The notes under the pieces were generated by a model, which searched no databases, was not told where the DNA came from, and worked only from the letters and a program-made list of their open reading frames with translations. From positions 24,019-88,018 of the forward strand of contig CAPQCU010000007.1 of NCBI GenBank assembly GCA_948684385.1: 64,000 nucleotides of DNA. The letters are read 5' to 3'. Below are positions 1-8,620 of this stretch, piece after piece. The stretch's first letter is position 1. Each line of letters begins with the position of its first letter. Source of the DNA: an uncultured bacterium. Its GTDB lineage: Bacteria > Cyanobacteriota > Vampirovibrionia > Gastranaerophilales > Gastranaerophilaceae. Made by a program: the position numbers and the translations under genes.

Positions 1-113
1 TCAGGATAAGCTTCTAAAAGCATATCTTTTTGAAACAGCTCATAACCGCGTCTCCAGCTTCCTGCTGTCGCATTTTCCTTTAAGAAATCATAATTAAATT
101 TAAATTCACTCAT
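1..113 (-). CDS. N-terminus of unidentified protein (partial)
   Basis: A minus-strand reading frame starts with ATG at 113 and runs off the left edge, so only about 37 residues are visible. It reads MSEFKFNYDFLKEN and then a segment with SWRRGYELFQK. A Trp-x-Arg-Gly-Tyr-x-x-x-x-x-Lys pattern of this kind often precedes the SWIM zinc-finger region of SNF2-linked proteins, but the zinc ligands themselves would lie outside the window. The function is therefore only a weak guess. A purine-rich GGAAAGAG lies somewhat far upstream of the start. Confidence 0.4.
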   Translation of the reverse strand, partial: MSEFKFNYDFLKENATAGSWRRGYELFQKDMLLEAYP

Positions 114-229
114 TAACGTGAAACACTCTTTCCGGGTAATCAATACAAAAACGGCAAAAATAAATCTTTTTACCAAAGGCTCCCAACCTTGATTTTATTA
201 TGACATAGAATAAAAATTTATGCAATAAG

Positions 230-1126
230 TTAATTTTTTAAAGCTTTTAAAACTTTATTTACTTTCTCATCCGGCTCAATTTCCAATGTTATCAGCTCAC
301 CGTCAAACGGTTTCGGGAAAGTGAGTTTATACGCTTCTAAAACCTGTTCTTCCGTTTTAATTTTCATTTTGCCAAAACCGTAAAGCGTGTCGTTATAAAC
401 CGGATGCCCGATACTTGAGAGGTGAACTCTTATCTGATGAGTTCTGCCGGTAATCAATTGAACTTCCACAAGCGTTGCATCTTCAAAACGTTCTAATACT
501 TTTACAATCGAAACCGCGTCTTTTCCGCTTTCAACAACTCCCATTTTTAATGGGTTTGAAGGATTTCGCCCGATAGGTTTATCAATCGTGAACTCATCTT
601 CACTAATAACACCTTTTACAACAGCAAGGTATTTTTTTGTCATCTTATGAGCTTTCATCGCTTCAACCAGATATTCATGCGTTTTATTGTTTTTTGCAAT
701 CATTAAAAGCCCCGAAGTATTTCTATCCAACCTGTGCACAATTCCGCGCCTGAAATCACCGTTTAAATCTGATAAATTTTCACCGTATTTATACAAAAGC
801 GCATTAACAAGAGTGCCGGAAACTTCCGTAGTCGTCGGATGTGTAAGCATTCCTGACGGCTTATTAACTACAAGCATATTTTCATCTTCCCAAACAATAT
901 TCAAAGGAATATTTTCCGGCAGAATTTCAGGAGGCTTTGAAGGTGTAAACTCAACAACATCACCTTCTTTTAATAAATAAGAAGGCTTCACCTGTTTAGA
1001 ATTAACAAAAACTGCACCATTTTTAATTTCATTCTGTATTTTTGAGCGCGAAAAATCCTGCATATAATCTGCAAGATAAGAATCAATCCTTGTTTGTACA
1101 GTTAAATCATCAATTACCAGTTTCAT
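230..1126 (-). CDS. rluD: RluD-family 23S rRNA pseudouridine synthase
   Basis: This gene encodes a 298-residue RluA/RluD-type pseudouridine synthase, which converts specific uridines in large-subunit rRNA to pseudouridine. An S4 RNA-binding domain covers about residues 12-70, followed by the catalytic domain with the signature HRLDRNTSG at 131-139, whose Asp134 is the expected nucleophile. The start at 1126 is preferred over an in-frame codon at 1153 because the protein then begins just before the S4 fold and overlaps lspA by only 17 bases. Together with lspA and the upstream secreted protein it forms a chain of overlapping genes that are probably translationally coupled. RluD itself modifies positions 1911, 1915 and 1917; RluA or RluC specificity cannot be excluded from sequence alone. 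Confidence 0.88.
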   Translation of the reverse strand: MKLVIDDLTVQTRIDSYLADYMQDFSRSKIQNEIKNGAVFVNSKQVKPSYLLKEGDVVEFTPSKPPEILPENIPLNIVWEDENMLVVNKPSGMLTHPTTTEVSGTLVNALLYKYGENLSDLNGDFRRGIVHRLDRNTSGLLMIAKNNKTHEYLVEAMKAHKMTKKYLAVVKGVISEDEFTIDKPIGRNPSNPLKMGVVESGKDAVSIVKVLERFEDATLVEVQLITGRTHQIRVHLSSIGHPVYNDTLYGFGKMKIKTEEQVLEAYKLTFPKPFDGELITLEIEPDEKVNKVLKALKN

Positions 1127-1586
1127 TGCTTTTCTTAAAGTTATGTCTAACAATAATTACAACTATAGCAAAAACACTCAGGTTTATAAAAATATCAGAA
1201 ATATTAAATACAGGAAAGTTCACAAAATTGAGCTTAAAGAAATCTCTTACATACCCGAAAACAATCCTCTCATACATATTACAGAAAATTCCCGCAAGAA
1301 GTAAAGAAACCCAGAAAATAGCAAACACTGAAGCTTTTGCAATATGCTTGATTGTATAAAAAACTATCCACAAAATAGCCGCTGCAGAAAAACATATCAA
1401 AAAGATTTTAGCATCCTGAAGCATGCTGAAAGCAGCTCCTGAGTTTTGAACATAAATCAAATCCATTATAGAATTTTCAGGAAAAAGATTAATACTTTTC
1501 AATGTCAGATTTGAGAAGAACAAATCAAAGAGTACAAAAAATATTGTTGAAATCAAAAAATATACAATCTTACTCTGTTTTGACAT
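1110..1586 (-). CDS. lspA: Lipoprotein signal peptidase (signal peptidase II)
   Basis: LspA is the inner-membrane aspartic protease that removes signal peptides from diacylglyceryl-modified prolipoproteins. The 158-residue product has four hydrophobic segments. The conserved NSGAAF motif is at 48-53, and the two catalytic aspartates are Asp115 (in YVRDFF) and Asp131 (in FNISDIF). The start at 1586 gives the MSKQSK N-terminus; an earlier in-frame ATG at 1616 would add ten residues lying inside the upstream gene. The gene overlaps the secreted-protein gene by 17 bases and rluD by 17 bases, and the lspA-rluD order is common in bacteria. The organism therefore makes lipoproteins. Confidence 0.93.
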   Translation of the reverse strand: MSKQSKIVYFLISTIFFVLFDLFFSNLTLKSINLFPENSIMDLIYVQNSGAAFSMLQDAKIFLICFSAAAILWIVFYTIKHIAKASVFAIFWVSLLLAGIFCNMYERIVFGYVRDFFKLNFVNFPVFNISDIFINLSVFAIVVIIVRHNFKKSNETGN

Positions 1587-2433
1587 CTTTTTCCTCATCA
1601 TCTGCAGGAACAACATTCACACGAATAATCTTATATCCGAAGCCTGTCAGGCTTAATTTAATGCTCAAATCTTCAACATCAGCTTTCGTAAGCCCTACAG
1701 AAGCCACCACATATTCGTTTTTATTATCTGTGTTTGAAACAAATAAACGTTCAAGGATATTATCTTCAGGGAACTTTCTGAAAACTTCCTTTGGCTGTTT
1801 TTGCGGATATTCAACTTTATCACTTGCAATAGAAGCGATTGCAATCACATCCTCAGGCGGAGTAAATTCTAAAGACGCTGTGTATTCTGCTCCTGCCTGT
1901 ATTTTTTCGGGAGCGGTTAGTTTTAAATCAAGCCCTTTTGCATCTCCGTACAGCATAGTTGTACTTTCTGATAAAACTTCGTCACTTGAAACTTTCCAGC
2001 CGCTGTTAAATTTTCTCAAATAATAGACACTGTCAGACTGGCTTTTTAAGATACCGTCAAGTTTCTGAGAAACAGGAATGTAAGCAAAAGAAGTTTCAAT
2101 AACTTTTACAACCGCAGTGTCATCTTTTATTGCAATATCTTTGATTTTGACATCGTATTCAATGTTGTCATAAGTTTCCCAGACATCTTTAACAAGCTTT
2201 GAGTAAACATCAATATCAAACCCGTCACCATTAATATAATCATTAGAAAATGTTGAGATGAACTTATTAAAATTTGTCTTATTAGCATATTTGACCTGCG
2301 AGTGCAAAAGAGATTTAATTTCTCTGGTGTCATCATGAAACAGGTGCAGCTTAAATAAATCAAAGTTTCCGGCAGCATTTACAGCCGGTGATAAAAATAT
2401 TGCAAATATTAATATAAGTAATTTTTTCTTCAT
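1570..2433 (-). CDS. Secreted or periplasmic protein with SnoaL/NTF2-like region
   Basis: This is a 287-residue exported protein of unknown role. The N-terminus MKKKLLILIFAIFL followed by AVNA-AG is a typical signal peptide with cleavage near residue 20. Residues about 25-155 (alternating helix and strand, with SQVKYANKTNFNKF and a YYLRKFNSGWKV segment) look like an NTF2/SnoaL-type cone fold. The second half is predicted to be mostly beta strand (LKLTAPEKIQAG, YTASLEFTPPED), as in Ig-like domains. It is the first gene of the overlapping group with lspA and rluD. The fold call is by eye, and no specific function can be assigned. Confidence 0.7.
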   Translation of the reverse strand: MKKKLLILIFAIFLSPAVNAAGNFDLFKLHLFHDDTREIKSLLHSQVKYANKTNFNKFISTFSNDYINGDGFDIDVYSKLVKDVWETYDNIEYDVKIKDIAIKDDTAVVKVIETSFAYIPVSQKLDGILKSQSDSVYYLRKFNSGWKVSSDEVLSESTTMLYGDAKGLDLKLTAPEKIQAGAEYTASLEFTPPEDVIAIASIASDKVEYPQKQPKEVFRKFPEDNILERLFVSNTDNKNEYVVASVGLTKADVEDLSIKLSLTGFGYKIIRVNVVPADDEEKDVKTE

Positions 2434-2441
2434 AATACAAA

Positions 2442-2470
2442 ATTATACTCTAAAATTAACAAAACTTGAA
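2442..2470 (-). promoter_or_regulatory. Possible promoter of the secreted protein-lspA-rluD group
   Basis: Read on the minus strand, TTCAAG (2470-2465) and TATAAT (2447-2442) are separated by 17 bases, just upstream of the ATG at 2433. The -10 is perfect but the -35 is poor. It overlaps the start of the divergent promoter region. Confidence 0.4.
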
Positions 2471-2473
2471 TAC

Positions 2474-2502
2474 TTACTTTTTCCTGAAAAATATGATATA
2501 AT
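2474..2502 (+). promoter_or_regulatory. Sigma-70-type promoter for response regulator and serine dehydratase genes
   Basis: TTACTT (2474-2479), a 17-base spacer and TATAAT (2497-2502) lie about 30 bases ahead of the ribosome site AGGAG and the ATG at 2532. No other promoter is evident before sdaAB, so this may drive all three genes. Confidence 0.55.
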
Positions 2503-2531
2503 TCACGTATTAATTTTAATTAGGAGCTGGC

Positions 2532-3146
2532 ATGCCAAGTATTGATTTAGATAATGAGTTTTTAGAATTGTTTTATAATATCACTAACTCTAAACCGCCA
2601 AAAGAAGTTAACCTTCTTGAGTTAAAAAATCAGCTTATCAATATAGTTGATACTTTAAAAGAACTCAATAATAATGCAAAAAAACCGATTTTCAGCAAAG
2701 CAATAAGCCCGATTCCTTTAGAAGATGAAGATTTAAAAACCGGCACTGCAATATTAATCGTTGATGATTTAGGCGTAATAACTTACCAGCTGAAAGTTTT
2801 ATTATCTCAATTTGATTACGACATTGACTGCTCTCAGGAAATCTATGATGCTGTTAATAAATACAAAAAACGTAAATATAAATATGTTGTAATGGATTTG
2901 TTTATTCCAACAGAAAGAGAAGGTTTTATTCTTCTTGCAGAGCTTAAAAAAATGGCAGCTGCATCAGGAGTAAATACGATAGTAGGCGTAATCACAGCAT
3001 CTCCAAGAAAAGAAATCGAGCAGCAGTGCAAAATGCGCGGAGCAGATTTCTTCCTTGAAAAAAACAGCGACTGGCAAAATTCATTATTTAATACAATGAA
3101 AAACTATATAGATGCAGACAAAGGTGAAAGCGGAGACGATTATTAG
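2532..3146 (+). CDS. Stand-alone response-regulator receiver protein
   Basis: The protein has 204 residues. An N-terminal helical segment of about 70 residues precedes one CheY-like receiver domain (about 72-195) and there is no DNA-binding output domain. The receiver keeps the acidic pair Asp78-Asp79, the phospho-acceptor Asp122 in VVMDLF, Thr155 and the conserved Lys177, so it should be phosphorylatable. It probably acts through protein contacts rather than as a transcription factor. Its stop is 3 bases before the sdaAB start, suggesting one transcript, though a link to serine metabolism is only implied by position. No histidine kinase is nearby. The start is supported by TTAGGAG. Confidence 0.85.
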   Translation: MPSIDLDNEFLELFYNITNSKPPKEVNLLELKNQLINIVDTLKELNNNAKKPIFSKAISPIPLEDEDLKTGTAILIVDDLGVITYQLKVLLSQFDYDIDCSQEIYDAVNKYKKRKYKYVVMDLFIPTEREGFILLAELKKMAAASGVNTIVGVITASPRKEIEQQCKMRGADFFLEKNSDWQNSLFNTMKNYIDADKGESGDDY

Positions 3147-3149
3147 ACT

Positions 3150-3803
3150 ATGGAACAAAAATCTCTTTTCTCGGTTATTTCTCCGATTATGGTCGGCCCA
3201 TCCAGTTCTCATACAGCAGGAGCTGTGAGACTTGGATTAATGGCAAGAAATATTTACAAAAATGAATTCTCAAAAGTTCATTTTGTTTTATACAATTCTT
3301 TTGCTACAACAGGTTTCGGACACGGTACGGATAAAGGCTTGCTTGCAGGTGTTCTGGGTTACTCAGTTGATGAAAAAATTATAAAAGACATTTTCAATAA
3401 AGTTAAACATGTTGAATATTCTTACGACTATGCTCAAGATATTTCCAGACACCCGAACTCTGTTGATATAACTTTTGACGACAAAATGACCATCTGCGGC
3501 GACTCTGTTGGAGCAGGAGAAATCAGAATAAACTGCATTGACGGATTTTCAGCAGACATCGACGGAACTTATGATACTCTGCTTTTGATGTACAAAGATC
3601 GTCCCGGCATGATATCGAAAGTCAGCGACATTATACAGAAACAAAATGTAAACATCGCTTCACTTCATTGCGACAGAAGCTCTAAAGGCGGAACAGCTTC
3701 AATGTATGTTGCTCTTGATATTCCTGTCGGAGAAGATGTAGTCGAAAAAGTCCGGAATATTAAAGACGTATTTTTTGTAACAAATGTAAGAAAGTTAAAA
3801 TAA
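3150..3803 (+). CDS. sdaAB: L-serine dehydratase, beta subunit
   Basis: This is the beta subunit of the two-subunit iron-sulfur L-serine dehydratase that deaminates serine to pyruvate and ammonia. The 217-residue protein has the family motif GPSSSHT at 16-22 and a C-terminal ACT domain from about residue 145 (MYKDRPGMISKVSDII, then NIASLHCDR), which in this family binds serine. The gene overlaps sdaAA in TAATG, the standard coupled arrangement. Serine is a major carbon source for many gut fermenters, so a catabolic role is likely. Confidence 0.95.
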   Translation: MEQKSLFSVISPIMVGPSSSHTAGAVRLGLMARNIYKNEFSKVHFVLYNSFATTGFGHGTDKGLLAGVLGYSVDEKIIKDIFNKVKHVEYSYDYAQDISRHPNSVDITFDDKMTICGDSVGAGEIRINCIDGFSADIDGTYDTLLLMYKDRPGMISKVSDIIQKQNVNIASLHCDRSSKGGTASMYVALDIPVGEDVVEKVRNIKDVFFVTNVRKLK

Positions 3804-4681
3804 TGCCAATATTATCATTTTTAGAACTTGAAAAAAGGTGTAAAGAAGAAAACAAATCAATTTATGAAATTGCACAGGAAGAGGAAACCTGCCTCCTTGA
3901 TGAAACCGTTGATGTAATAAGACTCAAAACTCTTGAAAACCTTCTTGCTATGAAAGAAGCAGTAAAAAACGGTTTGAAATCGCAGGAAAAAGCAATAAGC
4001 GAATGGTGCGGAGATGATTGCATAAAACTTGTTGAAAGATACAAAAAAAGGCCGGCTCTTTTTGGCAGAACTTTTGAAAAAATTACCGAATACGCTCTCG
4101 CTACTGCAGAAGAAAATTTAAGAATGGGAAGAATTGTCGCTTGCCCGACTGCAGGTTCCTGCGGGATTGTACCTTCTGTAATCATTGCATCCGCTGAAGA
4201 AGAGAAAATTTCTGAAAGCTCACAAATAAACGGACTTTTAACTGCCGGCATGATAGGTTTGATTGTTTCAAACAAAGTCCAGCTTGCAGGAGCAGTTGCA
4301 GGATGTCAGGCAGAATGCGGAGTTGCCTCTGCAATGGCAGCAGCAGCATTAACCGAAATGCGCGGAGGAAGTGTAAAAGAAGTTCTTCACTCAGCAGCTC
4401 TGGCTTTAAAAAACATTTTAGGCCTAACCTGCGACCCTGTATGCGGTCTGGTAGAAGTTCCGTGCATTAAGCGTAACGCTTTTCTTGCCGTTCACGCAGT
4501 AACAGCGTCAGAGCTGGCTCTAAGCGGTGTGGAAAGTAAAATACCTTTAGATGAAATTGTTGATACGCTTAAAATCACAGGTCAACTTATGTCACCTTTG
4601 TTAAAAGAAACAGCTCAAGGCGGGCTTGCTAAAACTCCTACAGCATTAAGGCTGGAAAAGAAACTGTTTAATAAAGATTAA
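3803..4681 (+). CDS. sdaAA: L-serine dehydratase, alpha (Fe-S) subunit
   Basis: This catalytic alpha subunit has 292 residues, the usual length. The cysteines expected to hold the oxygen-sensitive 4Fe-4S cluster are in the conserved segments CPTAGSCGI, AGCQAECGVAS and LTCDPVCGLVEVPC. It acts with the beta subunit just upstream (one-base overlap) to convert L-serine to pyruvate. The Fe-S chemistry fits an anaerobe. A perfect 18-bp hairpin terminator follows immediately and is shared with the convergent pheS gene. Confidence 0.96.
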   Translation: MPILSFLELEKRCKEENKSIYEIAQEEETCLLDETVDVIRLKTLENLLAMKEAVKNGLKSQEKAISEWCGDDCIKLVERYKKRPALFGRTFEKITEYALATAEENLRMGRIVACPTAGSCGIVPSVIIASAEEEKISESSQINGLLTAGMIGLIVSNKVQLAGAVAGCQAECGVASAMAAAALTEMRGGSVKEVLHSAALALKNILGLTCDPVCGLVEVPCIKRNAFLAVHAVTASELALSGVESKIPLDEIVDTLKITGQLMSPLLKETAQGGLAKTPTALRLEKKLFNKD

Positions 4682-4723
4682 ACAAAATGGGCGGCATCTT
4701 CGATGCCGCCCATTTTGTTTTTA
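4681..4723. terminator. Bidirectional terminator between sdaAA and pheS
   Basis: An 18-bp perfect stem (4681-4698 with 4702-4719, loop TTC) starts at the last base of the sdaAA stop and is flanked by A and T runs, so it can work in both directions. The GC-rich core is GGGCGGCATC. Confidence 0.9.
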
Positions 4724-5755
4724 AAACTGTTCCAGAAAACGTTTATCGTTATTAAAGAATAGCCTGATATCATCAACTGCATACTTAAGCATAGCAAGTC
4801 TTTCAACCCCCATACCAAAAGCAAAACCTGAGTAAACATCAGGGTCAATTCCAACGCCTTTAAGTACATTTACATCAACCATGCCTGCGCCTAAAATTTC
4901 CAGCCAGCCGGTACCGCTGCATATTCTGCATCCTTTACCCTGACACATAATACATTGAACATCTACTTCTGCAGAAGGTTCTGTAAACGGGAAGAAACTG
5001 CTTCTAAAACGTGTAGGGCGTGATGCGCCGAAATAAAGCCTTATAAACTCGTTCAAAACACCTTTTAAGTCACCGAAGGTGATATCTTTATCTACATACA
5101 AGCCTTCAATCTGGTGGAAGAAATTGTTCTTACGTGCGTTTACATTCTCGTTTCTGTAAACTCTACCCGGAGAAATTACCTTGATAGGCGGTTTCTGGTT
5201 TTCCATAACATGAATTTGAGCTCCGGAAGTCTGGCTTCTTAAAACAACATTCGGCATGTCTTTAACATAAAAAGTATCCTGTACATCTCTTGCCGGATGG
5301 TCTTTTGGAACATTCAGCATGTCAAAATTGTAATACTCTGTTTCAACTTCAGGAGAAAGCTCGGGAGCAACAACTGAGAAACCTAAGTTTTGGAAAATAC
5401 TGACAATCTCGTTTGTAGTTGAAGTCAGCGGATGAACTTTTCCCTGAGGGATGTATTTACCGTTCAAAGTAATATCAATCCTGTCTTTTTGAAGTTTTTC
5501 ATTAAGTTCTTTTTGATAAAAAGCGTCATGCTTTTCTTTAAGAAGAGTTTCTAAATCCTGTGTAATCTGATTTGCAAGCGCGCCTACAACGCGTTTATCT
5601 TCATCAGATAAATCTTTTAACCCTTTTTTAATTGAGTTAAATTCACCTTTGCGGCTCAAATATTTAAGTCTGATTTCATCAATATCACCGATAGTTAACG
5701 CTTTTTCAATATCGTTTTTAGCTGAGTTATAAATATTTTCCAATTGTGTTTTCAT
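4721..5755 (-). CDS. pheS: Phenylalanyl-tRNA synthetase, alpha subunit
   Basis: PheS charges tRNA-Phe together with the PheT beta subunit. The 344-residue product has the N-terminal coiled-coil arm (about 1-90), class II motif 2 (GRVYRNENVNARKNNFFHQ) and motif 3 (GFAFGMGVERLAML). Start 5755 (MKTQLENIY) is chosen because AGGGAG lies seven bases upstream; an in-frame ATG at 5779 has no such site. Unlike in many bacteria, pheT is not adjacent, since the next gene on this side is sdaAA in the opposite orientation. An inverted repeat lies in the 130-base divergent spacer with the sigma factor gene. Confidence 0.96.
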   Translation of the reverse strand: MKTQLENIYNSAKNDIEKALTIGDIDEIRLKYLSRKGEFNSIKKGLKDLSDEDKRVVGALANQITQDLETLLKEKHDAFYQKELNEKLQKDRIDITLNGKYIPQGKVHPLTSTTNEIVSIFQNLGFSVVAPELSPEVETEYYNFDMLNVPKDHPARDVQDTFYVKDMPNVVLRSQTSGAQIHVMENQKPPIKVISPGRVYRNENVNARKNNFFHQIEGLYVDKDITFGDLKGVLNEFIRLYFGASRPTRFRSSFFPFTEPSAEVDVQCIMCQGKGCRICSGTGWLEILGAGMVDVNVLKGVGIDPDVYSGFAFGMGVERLAMLKYAVDDIRLFFNNDKRFLEQF

Positions 5756-5839
5756 AATTTTCTCCCTTAAATAAATCATATATCAATACGAGTTTAATTG
5801 TAAAGAGGATATTTCATACAAATATATGATAGCAATTTC

Positions 5840-5854
5840 GTAACAAAACGTTAC
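5840..5854. promoter_or_regulatory. Inverted repeat GTAAC-5-GTTAC upstream of sigma factor gene
   Basis: GTAAC and GTTAC separated by AAAAC form a short dyad 32 bases ahead of the sigma factor ATG, in the divergent spacer with pheS. It could be an operator; nothing else supports it. Confidence 0.3.
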
Positions 5855-5885
5855 AATATATAAAGACATGTTTTAGGGCAGAGGG

Positions 5886-6701
5886 ATGGAACAGGATACA
5901 TCTTACAATAAAATCAAAAGAGCAACAAACGAAGAGCTTACCCAAATGTGGGCTCGCTATTTTGATGACCATGAAAACAAAGAATTAAGAGATGCTCTCA
6001 TCCTTCAATACATTTATCTTACAAGATATGTTGTAGGACGTGTTAAAGTAGCGCTCCCGCCTACTTTTTCGTATGAAGATATTTCAAGCTACGGAGTCGA
6101 AGGGCTTATAGATGCGGTAGAAAAATTTACTCCAAAAATGGGTGCAAGATTTGAAACTTACGCTCTTGTAAGAATTAGAGGAAATATTATTGATAAAATC
6201 CGCTCACAGGATTTTCTGCCTAGAAGTGTCAGAAGAAAAATAAAAGACGTTAAAGAAGCGCAGGAAGAATTAAAAAAACAATTCGGACGCGCTGCTACTA
6301 ATACAGAAATCGCAAACTTTTTGGGTATTGAAAAAGAAAAAGTCGAACAGCTTCTATCAGACGATACCACAATTACATCCATCTATGACAAAAAAGGCTC
6401 AACCGAAGGTGATATTGAAATCATTGATACAATTCAGGATTCACACAACTTATCACCAATGGAAAAAATGGAAGAAAAGGATGTTAAAAAAGAACTGGAG
6501 AACGCTTTGAAAAGACTGCCGGAAAGAGAAAGAACAATAATGGTACTTTACTACCATGAAAACATGACCCTGAAAGAAATCGGAGAAGCAATTAATGTAT
6601 CCGAATCAAGAATTTCACAGCTTCATGCTCAGGCAATTATGAAGCTTAAAAACCTTTTGAGCGAAAACCGTTCGGAAAGACTCAAACGCAGTATTATATA
6701 A
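5886..6701 (+). CDS. fliA: Sigma factor of the FliA/WhiG (sigma-28) group
   Basis: This alternative sigma factor of 271 residues directs RNA polymerase to flagellar promoters in most bacteria that have it. Region 2 contains YIYLTRYVVGRVKVALP and YEDISSYGVEGLIDAVEKF. Region 3 follows around residues 130-175, and region 4 carries the LPERERTIMVLYYHENMTLKEIG helix-turn-helix, split here as LPERERTIMVLYY and MTLKEIGEAINVSESRIS. The compact domain layout without region 1.1 is typical of FliA/WhiG. A flagellin gene at 48605 with a sigma-28-like promoter, and fliD at 59800, support the flagellar reading. A stress-type sigma factor is the alternative. It ends 8 bases inside the convergent hemW gene. 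Confidence 0.85.
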   Translation: MEQDTSYNKIKRATNEELTQMWARYFDDHENKELRDALILQYIYLTRYVVGRVKVALPPTFSYEDISSYGVEGLIDAVEKFTPKMGARFETYALVRIRGNIIDKIRSQDFLPRSVRRKIKDVKEAQEELKKQFGRAATNTEIANFLGIEKEKVEQLLSDDTTITSIYDKKGSTEGDIEIIDTIQDSHNLSPMEKMEEKDVKKELENALKRLPERERTIMVLYYHENMTLKEIGEAINVSESRISQLHAQAIMKLKNLLSENRSERLKRSII

Positions 6702-7770
6702 ACTCTGACAAAATAACGTTACTTATCAAAACACCTTTGAGGTTTAAAGTATAACCCGAAGGTGTTTTTTCAATGAAATCGGAGTACTTGTCTATAATAT
6801 GTTTGTATTTACCGCCGAAATCTACTCCGAATTTTTGCTTAATTTTTTCAACATTTACCCCTGAACTTTTTCTAAATCCTAAAAAAATTTCTTCTTCAAG
6901 TTTTTCCTGTTCGGTAAGAGTTTGTCCGTACTCGTGAACACGAGGCTTTGCCATGTACTCTTCTAAAGTACAAAAGTTTGAATACCGGACTCCATCAACA
7001 TACCCGTGCGCAGCAGCTCCAAAACCGTAGTATTCGTTATTATCCCAGTAGTTTAAGTTATGCCTTGACTCAAACCCTTTTTTAGCAAAGTTACTGACTT
7101 CATAACGGTAAAAACCTGCATTTTCTAATGTCTCATTTACCTCCTCGTACATGTCAGCTTGTTCGTCGTCCCCCGGGAGGAGCAAAGGAGGCTTTGCAGC
7201 CCAGATACAGCCTTCCTCAATCTTCAGCCCGTACGTTGAAATATGCTGAATATCTAAACTTAAAAACTTCTCTAAATCTTTTTTAAGACCTTCTAATGTC
7301 TGGGTCGGAAGCCCGTAAATCAAATCAACACTAACATTATCAAATCCTGCTTCTTTTGCAAGACGAACCGTTTCAACAATTTGAGCAGAATTGTGTCTGC
7401 GTCCGATTAATTTTAAAATATCATCATCAAAGGTTTGTGAGCCTATACTCAAACGGTTTACACCCAATTCACGCAGTTTTTTGAAATAATACAAACCAGT
7501 GTCATCAGGATTAACTTCGATTGTAAACTCGTAGTCATCTAAAAAATTGAATGGTTTAACAATTTTTGCTAAAAGTTCAACCGGCAGCAGGGAAGGTGTT
7601 CCGCCTCCAAGGTAAAGAGTTTTTAAAGCTTCGCCGCGGTAATTTTCGGAGATATCTTTTAATAGCGCAAAAACATATCCGCTCATCGACTCAGGACGAT
7701 TAAAAGATACAAAAGAACAGTATTTGCATTTTGATTTACAAAATGGAATATGGATGTATGCACTACTCAT
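6694..7770 (-). CDS. hemW: HemW-like radical SAM protein
   Basis: This is a 358-residue radical SAM protein of the HemW group (formerly called oxygen-independent coproporphyrinogen oxidase-like), thought to deliver haem to target proteins. The radical SAM cluster ligands are Cys11, Cys15 and Cys18 (CKSKCKYC). GGGTPS and the following NRLSIGSQTFDDDIL segment are family landmarks. HemW lacks the fourth cysteine and some residues of HemN, as here. The start overlaps the ftsQ stop by 8 bases, so it belongs to the murB-ddl-ftsQ group. Whether it acts on haem in this organism is unknown. Confidence 0.88.
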   Translation of the reverse strand: MSSAYIHIPFCKSKCKYCSFVSFNRPESMSGYVFALLKDISENYRGEALKTLYLGGGTPSLLPVELLAKIVKPFNFLDDYEFTIEVNPDDTGLYYFKKLRELGVNRLSIGSQTFDDDILKLIGRRHNSAQIVETVRLAKEAGFDNVSVDLIYGLPTQTLEGLKKDLEKFLSLDIQHISTYGLKIEEGCIWAAKPPLLLPGDDEQADMYEEVNETLENAGFYRYEVSNFAKKGFESRHNLNYWDNNEYYGFGAAAHGYVDGVRYSNFCTLEEYMAKPRVHEYGQTLTEQEKLEEEIFLGFRKSSGVNVEKIKQKFGVDFGGKYKHIIDKYSDFIEKTPSGYTLNLKGVLISNVILSEFI

Positions 7771-8620
7771 CTAACTTAATATAATTTGTATCCCATCTCA
7801 AATCAATATACTTAACTTTTTTATTAAGCATTTTAACCTGAGGAAGCAAAGACGGGATTCTTGAAATTTTTTCATAAGTTCCTGCGTTAAAACTGCCAAG
7901 CCTTATGTTAACCGTAGGAATTTTTACGTAAACATCTTTAGGATTTCTGTAATCAATGTATTCAACTTCTTCTCCTGACTCCATCTCAACAATCGAAGCG
8001 AGTTTCTTGAAATTATTAACTTTAGTCCTGTCCCAGCTCCTGTAATCATCACCGCTGCCGTAAGTAATCACTTTAACAGTCTTAAAATCAGGACTCAAAG
8101 GCATGTAATCACGCCCGATAAGTTTTCCGTCTGCTGAGAAAAACGCAATCGGCTCAACATTGATATCCGGAGAAATCGTAATCAGAGGAGTTCTTTCAAT
8201 TATAATAATCTGCAGCCTTGCAGGAAACCAGAAACGTCTTATGTACACATCTCTTACCGGTTCAAGCTGCATAATACTTTTTTTGAGATTATCAGTTTTA
8301 ACGAGAAAAATAGGTTTTGTACAAACCTGATTTCTTCTAAGCGCGGAAAGAATTTTCTGGGAAGGCACAATTCTGTTATTCACAATCTCTAAAGCCTTAC
8401 CGTTTAAACTGTCAAACGCATTTGTATGCAGCCTCCACTGAGGCATCTTAAGAACAAGAATACCCAGAGCTATCAAAAACATAGTTATAAACAAGCGCAA
8501 AAGCGAGCGAAGCTGGTTTAATCTTCTCTGAGATTTACGAACCTGCCTTTGCATTTTTGCTTGTTGTAAACGCCTGTTTTCACGATATCTCGGACGTCTT
8601 AATTCTTCTTCGTTTGACAT
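7763..8620 (-). CDS. ftsQ: Cell-division protein FtsQ (POTRA domain)
   Basis: This bitopic division protein has 285 residues: a basic cytoplasmic N-terminus (about 1-40, rich in Arg and Gln), one membrane segment (about 41-60, LFITMFLIALGILVL), then a POTRA domain (about 70-155 with VRDVYIRRFWFPARLQI) and a FtsQ-type C-terminal region. In the divisome FtsQ links to FtsB and FtsL. Its position after murB and ddl matches the classic dcw cluster order. It shares a TAATG overlap with ddl. Confidence 0.85.
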   Translation of the reverse strand: MSNEEELRRPRYRENRRLQQAKMQRQVRKSQRRLNQLRSLLRLFITMFLIALGILVLKMPQWRLHTNAFDSLNGKALEIVNNRIVPSQKILSALRRNQVCTKPIFLVKTDNLKKSIMQLEPVRDVYIRRFWFPARLQIIIIERTPLITISPDINVEPIAFFSADGKLIGRDYMPLSPDFKTVKVITYGSGDDYRSWDRTKVNNFKKLASIVEMESGEEVEYIDYRNPKDVYVKIPTVNIRLGSFNAGTYEKISRIPSLLPQVKMLNKKVKYIDLRWDTNYIKLDE